From positions 19,800,501 through 19,864,500 of the forward strand of contig CM076944.1 in NCBI GenBank assembly GCA_039566865.1: a DNA stretch of 64,000 nt. The letters run 5' to 3'. Each line of letters starts with the position of its first letter. The first letter of the stretch is position 1. The notes under the pieces were generated by a model, which saw only the letters and a list, made by a program, of their open reading frames with translations, searched no databases and was not told the DNA's origin. Positions 55,001 through 64,000 of this stretch are shown piece by piece. The stretch is from Aurelia coerulea (taxonomy: Eukaryota > Cnidaria > Scyphozoa > Semaeostomeae > Ulmaridae). Position numbers and translations under genes: made by a program.

Positions 55001-55860
55001 GTTTAAAGTTTATTATATAAAAAATCGCAGTTGGGTTTATCTGCCCTTTAAGTAGCTAGATATAGTTCCTGCCCACTCAAAATAAATTACCGGAAAAAAA
55101 AGCGAAAGTGCAGACGTGTCGTCATTGTTGTTATCAATCACGAAAAGCTCCTCCGTCACAGTCGCAATGGAAGCTAGGTTGACAAAAGATGCCACATAGT
55201 CCGTCCGCCCATCCACATTTTGTAATTTGACTGATCTATATGACAGCTACGCATGCGCTATCGCGACTGCTGTGCTGCAATGAAACAATAAAAACTGATG
55301 TAAATAAATGATGAATATGTGATATAAATAATGAGCTCATATAGATATTATATTGCTGATGTTTACTCAATGGTGCCATGGGATACATCGTAGTAGTAGT
55401 TTGAAAGAAATTATCAAATAAAAATTTAAATATTGCCAATATTGCCAATGGTAAGCAAATGGTGCCATTTTTCTCTATTATGACGTCACAGTGACGTCAT
55501 GGATGTTATGAAGAATAAAAAACTAGCCTATTGTGTAGATTTTGTTCTTTACGCCATTATACCAAGTTTCCTCCTCATATCTACAATTTTGACGAAGTTA
55601 CGTAGGGGAGGGGGGCCACCCCCCCCCGGTATTACTAGGGTCCGAAAGGCCTGGTATTAATAGGGTTGAAGGGGTTGTGCTGCGGGACAATAGGCCTGGC
55701 GATAATTCAACAATCGTAAAAGTTCTATGGGCGAAAGAACAAACTTTCAATAGAAGATTGTACAGGAAACTTTTGGTTCCAAATATCCGCATGCATTGAA
55801 TACAACACCATTTTGGATGATGACGGATGGAGTTACCCTAGAAAGAGAATGATTTGATCG
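55001..55860. other. Unassigned 0.86 kb
   Basis: No gene recognised. It contains the CRE palindrome at 55480-55500 and a G/C homopolymer block near 55605-55630. Confidence 0.45.
55480..55500. promoter_or_regulatory. Double CRE palindrome
   Basis: ATGACGTCAC (55480-55489), one A, then GTGACGTCAT (55491-55500) form a perfect 10 bp dyad with two full TGACGTCA CREB/ATF sites. No gene start is near, so a regulatory role is unproven. Confidence 0.4.
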
Positions 55861-56010
55861 GTTTTACCCACTCAGTTGGAGACAGTTTATTCAAATCAAA
55901 TCAAAATCAAATCAAACTTATTCACAGTTGGTTGGTTTCTAGTTAACAACAACTAATTAATACCAACCATTTACAATAAAAATATAACTAAACAAGATAA
56001 AAACCCTAAT

Positions 56011-57736
56011 TTAAGTGCAAATATAGCACGTGCAGTTGTTGCCACCCCAGCAACGTATTCCTTTTTTGAATTTTGCTAGAGAAGTTGTCAATTTTAGGTC
56101 ATCATTAAGGGTATTCCACAGTATACTCCCTCTAAAGGATAGGGAATTTATTCCGTAGCGCCGAGAACTCACTGAGGGGAGCTTGCATAGTTCCTTAGTA
56201 CGAAGGCTGTAGGGAACATCTTTTTTTTCAAAAAATTCCCACATGTGCCCTGGATTGAGATGGTTGATTGATTTTTAGATTTCAACCATGAGATTTTGCA
56301 GGTTCTTTATATGTATTTTCTTCGTTTCACCCCTCTCTAAAAGTTCCTCAAGTGTGGATTCATAGTCACTATATAAAGTTCTCAGAGCACGCTTGTGTGT
56401 CCTATTAATTTCATTATTGGCAACTTTGGTACAGAATAACGAGATCAGAGGGCAGTAGGAAAAGTTCGACATTACCACTGAGTTTAAAAATAACTTTGAC
56501 TTTTGTTCTCCTAAATATGGCTTTAACCTTCCAAAAATGCATGCACTTTTTGGTTGACCTTCTTACATAGCTCTTTCACATGCATTTCAAATCTAAGTGT
56601 GTTGTCAATGTTTACCCCTAGAAGTTTTACATGTTCGCTTGATGGAATCAATTGACCCTCTTTGTTAAGGCATAGTTTAGTTGTGCGCTTCAGCCCCAAA
56701 AACATTATTTGGAATTTTGAAGGATTTGCACTCATTCCGTTGTCTGTAAACCATTGCATTAATGCCTGCAGGTCATCCTCTAATCTAATCATGACTGCAT
56801 CTATAGATGTATCACACACGTAAATGGTCGTGTCATCAGCAAAGTTACATATCTCCGAGTCCAATTCCATGTAAAACAAGTCGTTTATAAAGATGTTGAA
56901 CAGTAAGGGTCCAAGAACAGACCCCTGTGGTACACCAATGGAGATATGTTGCAGTGAGCTAAATGTGGAGCCTATTTTAACCCTTTGTGTTCGGTTTGTC
57001 AGGTAACTATAAACTAGTTTTAAAGCATTTCTCTTGAACCCATGGCTTCTAACTTAGCAATCAGTAGATCGTGGGGTATACAGTCGTATGCTTTTGACAA
57101 ATCCATTAGGATGGTCCCTACTATACCCCACATATCAAGACATTTTTTCCAAGTCTCAACTACTCGAAATAGAGCATGTTGTGTGCTATATCCTTGCCGA
57201 AAGCCAGAGAGTAGTGCAGATAATATACCTATAATATACTGATTTATTTGCTCACTCATGATCCGTTCAAAAATTTTGGACATGGGTGATAAGACACAGA
57301 TAGGTCTGTAATTGAATTTTTGGCATGTAGCATCCTTTTTATGGATTGCACAAACGTCTGCTTCTTTTAATTTGTCCGGAAAGCAACAGTTGTCCATAGT
57401 TGCATTTATGCAATCAGTTAAGTATGGGCAAATCACCTCTTTCGCTTCCTGTATAATTTTTGTTGTTATATTACCACTATTTGACTTGCTTGTGTCTAAG
57501 GATTCTGTTTTAATCATAACGTTCAACAAATTAACGTTACTAAATTCAAATTTATGGTCAATTTTGACTTTAATTTTTATAGCAACTATACTTTGGTGGT
57601 TTTTATATTTTTCTGTAGCTATGTCTTACTTGTCGTCTAGACTCCTATCAATCCCATCGTCCTTAAATGATGGATCTAGGCCTAGGGAGTCTGTGATGTT
57701 CACAAAGTAGTGGGAGTTTAAGCATTCAGCAATAAG
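56011..57736 (-). pseudogene. LINE I reverse transcriptase, decayed
   Basis: Readable pieces: FNYRPICVLSPMSKIFERI, MDLSKAYDCIPHDLLIAKL, then a frameshift near 57040. Next GVPQGSVLGPLLFNIFINDL and CNFADDTTIYVCD (FADD instead of YADD, near 56830), then a frameshift near 56530, FSYCPLISLF, an in-frame stop near 56276, and the C-terminus ending NCTCYICT (C-x-C-x2-C). Three lesions at least. Confidence 0.85.
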
Positions 57737-57739
57737 AAT

Positions 57740-58527
57740 AATAATATACGAATATTTATACAGGATAAAAATACTTCAGCGAATCATCGCTGTTATCAAT
57801 GTTTGTCCTGTTAAAAATAAATCAACTGAAAGTCATTAAAAAGTTTCTACTGACAATTTTTCAATGAAATAAAAAATTAAAAATATTTACAAATAGTTCC
57901 TTGAGCTGATTAAAGTGTTCGAATTTAACTAAAATATTCTTTGAGGCTTTTCTCATATTCAGTAGCATTTGCAATCTTCCTGATTTTTAGAGGCAGTTCA
58001 TTGTAAATCTTTGCTCCAGTGTAATAAAATGATTTACGGGCATATTCAGTCCTGATTTTCGGCATCTTTAAATTGTTATTGGCATTTCTTGTATCTTTTC
58101 CATGGTTTTGTATTATAAAATGATCTTTGAATATGTCACAGATGTCTTTATCAATGCACTTCCGAACGAGTTTGCAAGCACGAATCTTGTTTGCATTCAT
58201 AACACATGGGAGTCCTTCATTGCTTTTTCCATCATCATAAACAATCCTGATGCATCGATCATTCAGTTGTTTCATCTTGGTTTCTGACAGTCGTCCTGCT
58301 GCTTTCTTGTATGATCTTTCAAAATGCGAGTTCAAATCAAGTGAGCTGTTCACGTATATACCCAGGTACTTGTACTCATCGGTGTTTCTTATTGCATTTG
58401 AACCTTGGTACACCTTAAAAGGTTCTGTCTGCATGCTTATCCGTTTAGCAGTCCCAAACAATAACGCTTCAGTTTTACCCGCCTTCATGTTGATGATAAG
58501 TTCAATTACCTTATTAATTAAGTTCAA
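57740..58527 (-). mobile_element. LINE J: 5'-truncated LINE nested in LINE I
   Basis: A 200-codon minus frame (57925-58527) reads INMKAGKTEALLFGTAKR, DEYKYLGIYVNSSLDL, and a C-terminus with RKSFYYTGAKIYNELPLKIR and ATEYEKSLKEYF. This is the thumb and tail of a different LINE family lacking the cysteine knuckle. It is followed by about 180 bp of AT-rich 3' UTR ending in a short ATT run at 57740. It lies in the same orientation as its host element. Confidence 0.8.
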
Positions 58528-58529
58528 TT

Positions 58530-59602
58530 TCCGATAAGGACGATTTTCTCCCCCATAGGGTTTCCGTTGGAAAACATTGGCTTCACTGCTTTCCAGAATT
58601 TTTTGTCATTGCCAACAGCGTTAATGTCCACAGAATGATAAAAATCACGCTTTGCTTTTCTGTTCATACTGACAATCCGATTTCTCTGTTGTTTATATTT
58701 CGTACGATCTTCCTCATTTCCAGATTTATTCGCCCTTTTTTTTAGTCTTGTTCTTGTCATTGTCACTTTTCTCAAATCAGACTTTACGTGGGGCTTATTG
58801 GTCCCCCTACCTACCCTTTGTTTCATGGGGGCATGTTTCTGTAATACACTCTCAGTTGCAAAATGTAGTACTTGATAGTCAGTAGGACTAGTGTCATGCA
58901 ATTTGATATCCAAGTCTCTTTGGAAAGCTTCAACACAGACATTTTTATACTCACGATATCTGATAGTCCTTGGGGGTAGTTTTACAAAGGTCGATTTTAG
59001 TATCGTGTATATCAGATGATGGTGATCACTGAAGCCTGTTTCAAACGACTGGCTTTTCATGAAGGAGTGTTTTTTATTTGTGAGAATGAGATCAATGGGT
59101 CTTCCTCTGGGAGTCTTGAAACATGTAGGCCCCTTAAAAAGGCTGAATGAGTTATAAGTATTAATCAAAGGACTCATTGCCCTATCATTTACCTCCATAT
59201 TAAAATCTCCAATAAGTAAGAAATTTTCACGTGAAGGAGCATATCCATCAATATTCATGCACACTTTATCAACAAAATAATGTGGATCTTGTGTAGGGCT
59301 CCTGTATATTGGTAATAGCAGCCATTTTTGTTTTCTAATATTGATTTCATTGGGATAGCCTGAATATCCTTAGGTCTCTCAAGACCCTCCATTTTCTTAC
59401 ACAAAATATCACCTCTTGCATATACCAGAAGCCCTCCACTGTTCTTAGTGATGTCTAATCTAATCGGTTTTTTAAAACTATTCATTGTAAACTGATTGCT
59501 CGGAAAAGATGAATCTAATTTTGTCTCTGCAATAATTAAAACATCTAGTTTGTCTTTTATCATCTGGGAAAAATTCTCGAATTTGTTCCTTATAGAGTTC
59601 TG
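58530..59602 (-). pseudogene. LINE I endonuclease, decayed
   Basis: NSIRNKFENFSQMIKDKLDV, LIIAETKLDSSFPSN (catalytic Glu) and GGLLVYARGDILCKKMEG are in one frame. A break follows near 59260-59340 around the YRP motif. Then FLLIGDFNMEVNDRAMSP and ETGFSDHHHLIYTIL (SDH) are seen, and the basic linker (MTRTRLKKRANKSGNEEDRT) leads toward the RT. Confidence 0.85.
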
Positions 59603-59917
59603 TTTTGGTAGCAGGGGTGCGTAATCCAGTCAAAATACGTTACGATCTGAGGCCAGGAACCCATGAGCAAAGCCAACAGGCTACAATGTAATCTGCGTGA
59701 ACGTATTTATGCGAAGCTGGGAATTTCCGTATGGAATCAAGAACACTTTTTGGGAGCTGAAGTAGCCCCAGGAATCCCAAGCAAGTTGCGGCTAGCACAT
59801 ACGACGTTGTAGTTGTATAAACATAGCTGGGATCTTGAGATTCAAAACACGAAGGGAGACTGGCAGAAGGCAAAAGGTAACGTATTTTCACTGGATTACG
59901 CACCCCTGCTACCAAAA
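59603..59917. mobile_element. 315 bp MITE with 41 bp inverted ends
   Basis: The 41 bases at 59603-59643 (core GGTAGCAGGGGTGCGTAATC) are the reverse complement of 59877-59917 with one mismatch. Interior of about 230 bp, not coding. It abuts the 5' edge of LINE I. A partial relic of the inner end (GTAATCCAGTGAAAA) occurs at 60178-60192. Confidence 0.85.
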
Positions 59918-60366
59918 CCGACTAAGATATGGAGAGCGCACCAGAGATGCTGTTTTCGGTAGCAAGGTTGCTGATAACCAGTGAACCGTCACTGCGGGAG
60001 GAAGGATGGGTCGATTTTTTGCTTTGTCGCCGAGATTGTTGCTTGGAATGCACTAGGCGTGGTCCAGCTCATGCTTAAATAGGATGAATCACCTTGGGGC
60101 CTTAAATTCACGCAAAGAGGGCTACGCGAAGCACGATTAGCCACTTGGGACTTAGCCCTTTTGTTATTCGGAGTTTGTAATCCAGTGAAAAAATAGGTAA
60201 GTGTTTAAATTTTTCTCATTGGAACTTAAGGTAACATTTCTTTCCGCTCCAGTGAACAGCGAGATGCCATTTCGCAAAACCACTCTCCTGAGAAAATAAT
60301 TGATTTCTCAAATATTATTCAGCCTATCGAAAAGCAGTAGAAAGTTTTATAACTTGCAATGTTTCC
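59918..60366. other. Unassigned 0.45 kb
   Basis: No gene recognised. It contains the partial MITE-like word at about 60178-60192. Confidence 0.4.
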
Positions 60367-60575
60367 ATCAACGCTGGCTTCCAGTTCAAATCTTTTTTTT
60401 ATTTCAGAAAAGTGGATTTATCTCCAAAACTACTCGAAAAACTTTTGATTTCTCTTCGCTCCATCTTTAGTTTGGTAGTTGATCTACAATTTTGCAAAGT
60501 CTGATTGAAGAAGCTCAGTTAGATTTCCTGCAATCGAATTTTACATTTCTGTTTACTTTTCGACATCAAAGGGGA
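60367..60575 (+). repeat. Long inverted repeat, left copy
   Basis: About 200 bp, roughly 75-80% identical by eye to the reverse complement of 61860-62065. Shared blocks include AGAAAAGTGGATTTATCTC, TTTCTCTTCGC, TTGGTAGTT and AAGTCTGATTGAA. Confidence 0.75.
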
Positions 60576-60609
60576 AAAGCGATGGTTATTAGATTAGGAC
60601 GGTTCGCAC

Positions 60610-61510
60610 ATACAAAAGGAATTGACTAAATACTTGGGAATTCAACAAGATCAACATCTTGTTTGGGATGAGCACTCTAGATTCTTGTGTGCTAAGGTCT
60701 CTCGTGCTATAGAGTTTTTAAAGTATGCCAAGAAAATGCTACCCCAGGAAACTCTCGGCCAAATCTATAGAGGTGTTGTTGAACCACATTTCCGCTACTT
60801 TTGCTCTGTATGGGGGAGCTGTGGGGAATCTAATAGACTTACGCTGCAAAAGTTACAAAATCGCGCTGCCAGAATTGTGACAAATAGTACCTATGATGCT
60901 CCTGCTGTTATACAAAAGTTAAAGTGTCCTACTATCACTGAAATTATCAAACGAGAGACAGTGACGATCGTTTGCAAATCCTTAAATGGTCTGGCACCGA
61001 CCTATCTCTCGAATATCTTTTCAAAGAACTCAACACGGACATTGTCAAATTGAGAAACTCTGAGACTGACTTACGCGTCCCTCTTTTTAAAATGAGTAAT
61101 GGGCAAAAGTCATTCTCATATCGTGGTGTGCATCTGTGGAACAGCCTTGCACCTGAGGTCAAGCAAGCGCCCTCTTTGTATGCTTTTAAACGTCGAATTT
61201 AAAGCATGATCATTGGTGGTGGGATGCAGTTGGATTGGACTGGGGTCGGCTGGATTCTTTGCCTACCATGGGGTGCTGCATAGAAGTGTGGCATTTCAGG
61301 GTGGGCGTGGGGTCTGATTTGTTCTGGTCCGGTCTGATTGTGTCCTGCCACTCTTGGTTTGATCACGATGCATAAATTTTAATTTCACTTTAGTTTTGTA
61401 ATTAGATTATTTATTTTCGTTTGTAGATTTTAACTTGTAAATTTTAAATTGTAAATTTTTGTCATGACCCCCTGAAAAGCGACCTTTGTCGACGGGGTTA
61501 CCGTGTTTAA
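60610..61510 (+). mobile_element. LINE K: RT thumb and 3' end fragment
   Basis: Plus-strand frame 60622-61053 reads KYLGIQQDQHLVWDEHS, FLKYAKKMLPQETLGQIYRG, CSVWGSCGESNRLTLQKL and KSLNGLAPTYLSNIF. After a frameshift, 60972-61202 gives FKELNTDIVKLRNSETDLRV and FSYRGVHLWNSLAPEVKQAP. The 3' UTR ends near GACCCCCTGAAAAGCGACCT (61464-61483), with GCGAC/GTCG and ACCCC/GGGGT pairs that make a small hairpin before TTTAAAGAATATAAA. Same family as 22191-22898. Confidence 0.8.
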
Positions 61511-61859
61511 AGAATATAAAATGATTGACCACTTTGAAAAATTTAGTTTTAGATCTTTTGGACTTTTAAAAGAAATTGATATTTTGGGAATGCTCTTGAA
61601 AGTCTCGAGAGACACCCAAAGCATGGTTTTGTGAAGTTGCTGGTGACGATCTAAACAGTTAGTAACTTTTAATCAATAGATGCAAATGATGATTTCACAA
61701 GCGCGCCAAGGATGTCTATTGAGATTTGATTCTAGTAATCCCAACAGATCACGTTCATTTGTTTGCCAATGGAAGCATTTCTGAAAGTTATTTCTAGCCT
61801 AAGCTTTTGCAAAGTGTGCTTCAAGATACGGTATTCTGTTGACCAAGGTTTCTCCCTCT
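61511..61859. other. Unassigned spacer inside inverted repeat
   Basis: Nothing recognised between the LINE K end and the right inverted repeat copy. Confidence 0.45.
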
Positions 61860-62065
61860 CGCTATCGAAAAATTAACAGAAACATAAAATTCGAATGCAA
61901 GAAATCAAGCCGAGCTTTTTCAATCAGACTTGGCAAAGTTGTAAATGAACTACCAAGCAAACGATGGGGCGAAGAGAAATTAAAAATTGTTCGAGTATTG
62001 AGATAAATCCACTTTTCTGAAATCTACAAAATGACTTGAACTAGAATTTGCGAAGACAACGTTGA
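61860..62065 (-). repeat. Long inverted repeat, right copy
   Basis: Reverse-complement partner of 60367-60575. Similarity extends outward through GAACTAGAATTTGCG into CAACGTTGA on the right. Confidence 0.75.
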
Positions 62066-62249
62066 CGGCGATATTATGATTGATTCATCTTTCGATTGCC
62101 TAAACTATACAGAACAACATCCTTTTTACCACTTTTCGATATGCCGAATGATGTTGGAGAAATTGACTGTTTTCTGAGGACAATGGTCTTGCGAAACTGC
62201 ATCTCGCTGTGCACTGGAGCGGAAAGCAGAGTTACGTTATCTGTGTTTG

Positions 62250-62450
62250 AAGGAGGTTTTAAGATTTCGCTGCTTGAAGCATACACTTGTGCTTATCTAG
62301 CAATTGATTGGTACTTGAATTTAGAGGGTGGTAAATATACAGCTGTTACCTTTGTAGATATCAAAAAGGCTTTCGAAACCGTAAATCATGAAATATTATT
62401 ACAAAAACTGGAGCTATGTGGTTTTTTTTCATTTTATCAATATTTATACA
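62250..62450 (+). pseudogene. RT palm fragment
   Basis: Within a 136-codon frame (62096-62506), the part AIDWYLNLEGGKYTAVTFVD followed by IKKAFETVNHEILLQKLELC matches the RT block around the first catalytic Asp (F/VDxKKAFDTVNHxILLxKL), with Asp-to-Glu in KAFE. Neither flank continues as RT, so it is a short orphan piece of a LINE unlike the others nearby. Confidence 0.6.
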
Positions 62451-62799
62451 CAAAACTCCTTTCAGCCTATCAACAAATCATTTCAGAGAAAGAAAAAAAA
62501 GAATAATTAGTAAACACCTAAAATATGCTGCTCTACCAAGGGGTCGTGTTTGGGTCTTTTAGCTTCAAAAGATACTCTCTAAAACCTGTTTTTAAACGAG
62601 CGATTGATTCTTGTTCTCGAATGCTGACACCAGAGAAGTAGAAACTTCACTTTGCATATTCTAACCTAACTTTGGGAATTTGCAATCTCCAAGATTTCTG
62701 GTTCTATACTCTGAAATCATGGATCTCTCAGTGAACTTATGGCGAAGATTTTCGGGACAAAGGTCATGCAGAATTTTTATATGTCATGACTCATTTCTT
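62451..62799. other. Unassigned spacer
   Basis: A-rich, no gene recognised. Confidence 0.45.
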
Positions 62800-63190
62800 T
62801 CATTTGTCAAAGGAGAGCAAGGACTTTAAATTGAGCCAGTTACAATTCCAACTGTCCTGATACTTGGCGTCCTCTATTAGCTTCTTTGCCCTTGTCTGTA
62901 ATCGTTGCAGTTGGGATTGCTTGGTGTTGGAAAGAGTACTCGAAACAATGTCGCCATAGCGAAGATGGCTTTCAAAGAGAGCTTTGTAGACTTGGTCAAG
63001 CTTCCTTTGCGGAAGGATGTTTTTGAGCTTTCTCAGGGAACTCAAGACCCCTTTCAGCTTGTTTTTGATAGTTTAGTACTGCTCTTTTCAAGTTAGGCTT
63101 TCGTCGATGTTGATTCCTAAATATTATCTCTTGTCAACCCTTTTCATAACTTCATTATTGAGGACAAGATCTGGCAAATCATCACTTTTA
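62800..63190 (-). mobile_element. LINE L: RT thumb fragment
   Basis: The minus frame 62800-63045 reads SLRKLKNILPQRKLDQVYKA, LFESHLRYGDIVSSTL, LQRLQTRAKKLIEDAKYQDS. With stops, it extends upstream through YLGINIDESLT (about 63105-63125) and DLPDLVLNNEVMKRV. Truncated both sides. Confidence 0.7.
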
Positions 63191-63194
63191 TGAT

Positions 63195-63815
63195 ATTCAT
63201 AATAAAGTACTGAAATGGTTCCGCTCTTATTTAACTAATAGAAAACAGTGCTGTAAGGTAAATGGGAAGCTTTCGAATGTAGAATCTATAACCTGTGGAG
63301 TACCGCATGGGTCCTGTCTAGGGCCTCTGCTATTTTTCATATATATCAATGACCTCCATCTACATATGAAACACTCTGACGTTAATATATATGCTGACGA
63401 CACAAGCCTTATGTTTGCGTCGGATTCAGTTACGCATATTAACGATTGCGTCAACGATGACTTGATTAACCTAAAATCTTGGCTACAAGCTAATAAATTT
63501 TCCCTTCGTGTTGCTAAGACACGAAGTCTTGTAGTTGGCAGCAGAAAGCGACTGAAAGATATAAGTGATGATAGTGTAGCAGAGCCCTCTTTCATGGTTG
63601 GCGAGGAGAATATTTCCATCGTAAAAAATATAAAATACCTTGGGGTAATTGTTGATAAACATTTGAGCTGGGACGAGCAAATTTCAAGCAGTGACGAAAA
63701 AGGTTTCACAAGGATTAGCCACGTTACGTTTCTCCAAAAAGTATCTACCCATCATTACTGTACAAAAAATGTACAGGAGTTTAGTGAAACCCTTCTTCAG
63801 ATATAGTTGCCCGGT
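63195..63815 (+). mobile_element. LINE M: RT palm-thumb fragment
   Basis: The plus frame is open from about 63206: KWFRSYLTNRKQCCKVNGK, ITCGVPHGSCLGPLLFF (His in place of the usual Gln), NIYADDTSLMFASDS (YADD near 63390), NIKYLGVIVDKHLSWDEQIS. A frameshift near 63690 follows, and KKVSQGLATLRFSKKYLPII and VKPFFRYSCPV are readable to about 63812. It is joined head-on to LINE L. Family of LINEs E and K. Confidence 0.8.
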
Positions 63816-63861
63816 ATGTCATATACATATAAGAAACATATGACTTGCCTTTTTTAAGTTT

Positions 63862-64000
63862 GACTGGAATACTATTAAGCCCAAGGGCCTCATCAGGAAC
63901 TACAGGAGAAATGAAGAAACTGCCATTGTTTTGAGTATCCAAGTACTTGAGGGGAGAATTCTGATTTCTTGGAATCTTCTTGCTGATGTTATTGGCAGCA
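63862..64000 (-). mobile_element. LINE N: fragment of LINE D family at window end
   Basis: TGACTGGAATACTATTA and the following 130 bases match 19204-19380 of LINE D. On the minus strand this encodes the linker just before the RT fingers (NISKKIPRNQNSPLKYLDTQ, FFISPVVPDEA, GLNSIPVKLK). Continues beyond the window. Confidence 0.75.

Larger units (their letters stand above)
55885..59602 (-). mobile_element. LINE I: CR1-like LINE split by a nested LINE
   Basis: Endonuclease 59602-58530 and RT 57736-56011 belong to one minus-strand element. The endonuclease half ends FSNGNPMGEKIVLIGN and the RT half resumes IAECLNSHYFVNITDSLG, which is the expected continuation with about ten residues lost. Between them sits LINE J. 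The 3' UTR has the stem GGTTGGT/ACCAACC (55930-55936 with 55962-55968 on the plus strand) and a (TTTGA)n tail. The left (5') edge stops at NSIRNKF, exactly at the MITE 59603-59917. Confidence 0.85.

Noticed and set aside
57925..59602. Internal RT deletion in LINE I (endonuclease directly followed by a thumb)
   Set aside because: The thumb at 57925-58527 is from another family, and the true RT of LINE I resumes at 57736, so it is a nested insertion.

Overview
The window is eukaryotic, AT-rich and crowded with transposons. It has one multi-exon host-type gene, a few isolated exon candidates, and many generations of mobile DNA nested in each other. The best guess is an animal, most likely a cnidarian (coral or sea anemone). 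This is inferred from the mix of CR1/L2-like LINEs carrying PHD, SGNH-esterase and 2A modules, from a DUF6589-like/RING gene of a type I associate with cnidarian genomes, and from abundant TA- and TTAA-flanked MITEs. No bacterial operons, rRNA genes, CRISPR arrays or viral genes were seen.

Layout. 1-5.1 kb: a satellite of short hairpins, a nearly complete reverse transcriptase (RT) of a plus-strand LINE ending in an (ATG)n tail, then a GTGGAGG-type satellite in two opposite-facing blocks around a 0.8 kb island. 5.1-17 kb: mostly unassigned DNA with two 5'-truncated minus-strand LINEs, a decayed 131-codon reading frame, hairpin repeats and (ATT)n tracts. 17.2-21.8 kb: a nearly full-length minus-strand LINE (coiled-coil ORF1, then PHD finger + endonuclease + RT) with a few lesions. 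22-25 kb: LINE debris, a small MITE and one plausible first coding exon. 25.2-31.3 kb: a 6.1 kb foldback transposon with TA target sites, with tandem repeats in both arms and a TTAA/CCCT (piggyBac-like) MITE nested in its left arm. 31.3-39.5 kb: a 5S-derived SINE, a dead THAP-like domain, and the DUF6589-like/RING gene on the minus strand. 40.4-42.7 kb: a diverged 200 bp tandem array, a MITE and a LINE tail. 42.9-48.5 kb: the best-preserved LINE, with a KAT6/SAMD1-like winged helix, a coiled coil and an SGNH hydrolase in ORF1 and an uninterrupted endonuclease-RT ORF2. ORF1 and ORF2 lie in the same frame, separated by a single UGA in the context UGA-CUA. 49.0-50.8 kb: a LINE copy that lost its RT core but keeps an N-terminal membrane-rich protein ending in a 2A peptide. 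51-55.9 kb: mostly unassigned, with one MITE. 55.9-64 kb: nested and fragmented LINEs, a MITE with 41 bp inverted ends and a long inverted repeat.

How it fits together. Six LINE 3' ends of different age share one architecture: a two-tier hairpin whose outer stem covaries, just upstream of a simple-sequence tail. This points to related elements using a common RT-recognition structure. The DNA transposons are nearly all non-autonomous. Two of them (foldback 25230-31308 and MITE 41223-41375) share CCRGGTG termini and TA target sites, and the foldback carries a DUF4817-like transposase HTH remnant, which suggests a mariner/IS630-like mobiliser. Two otherwise good frames break at runs of exactly eight A/T, so some apparent frameshifts may be assembly errors.
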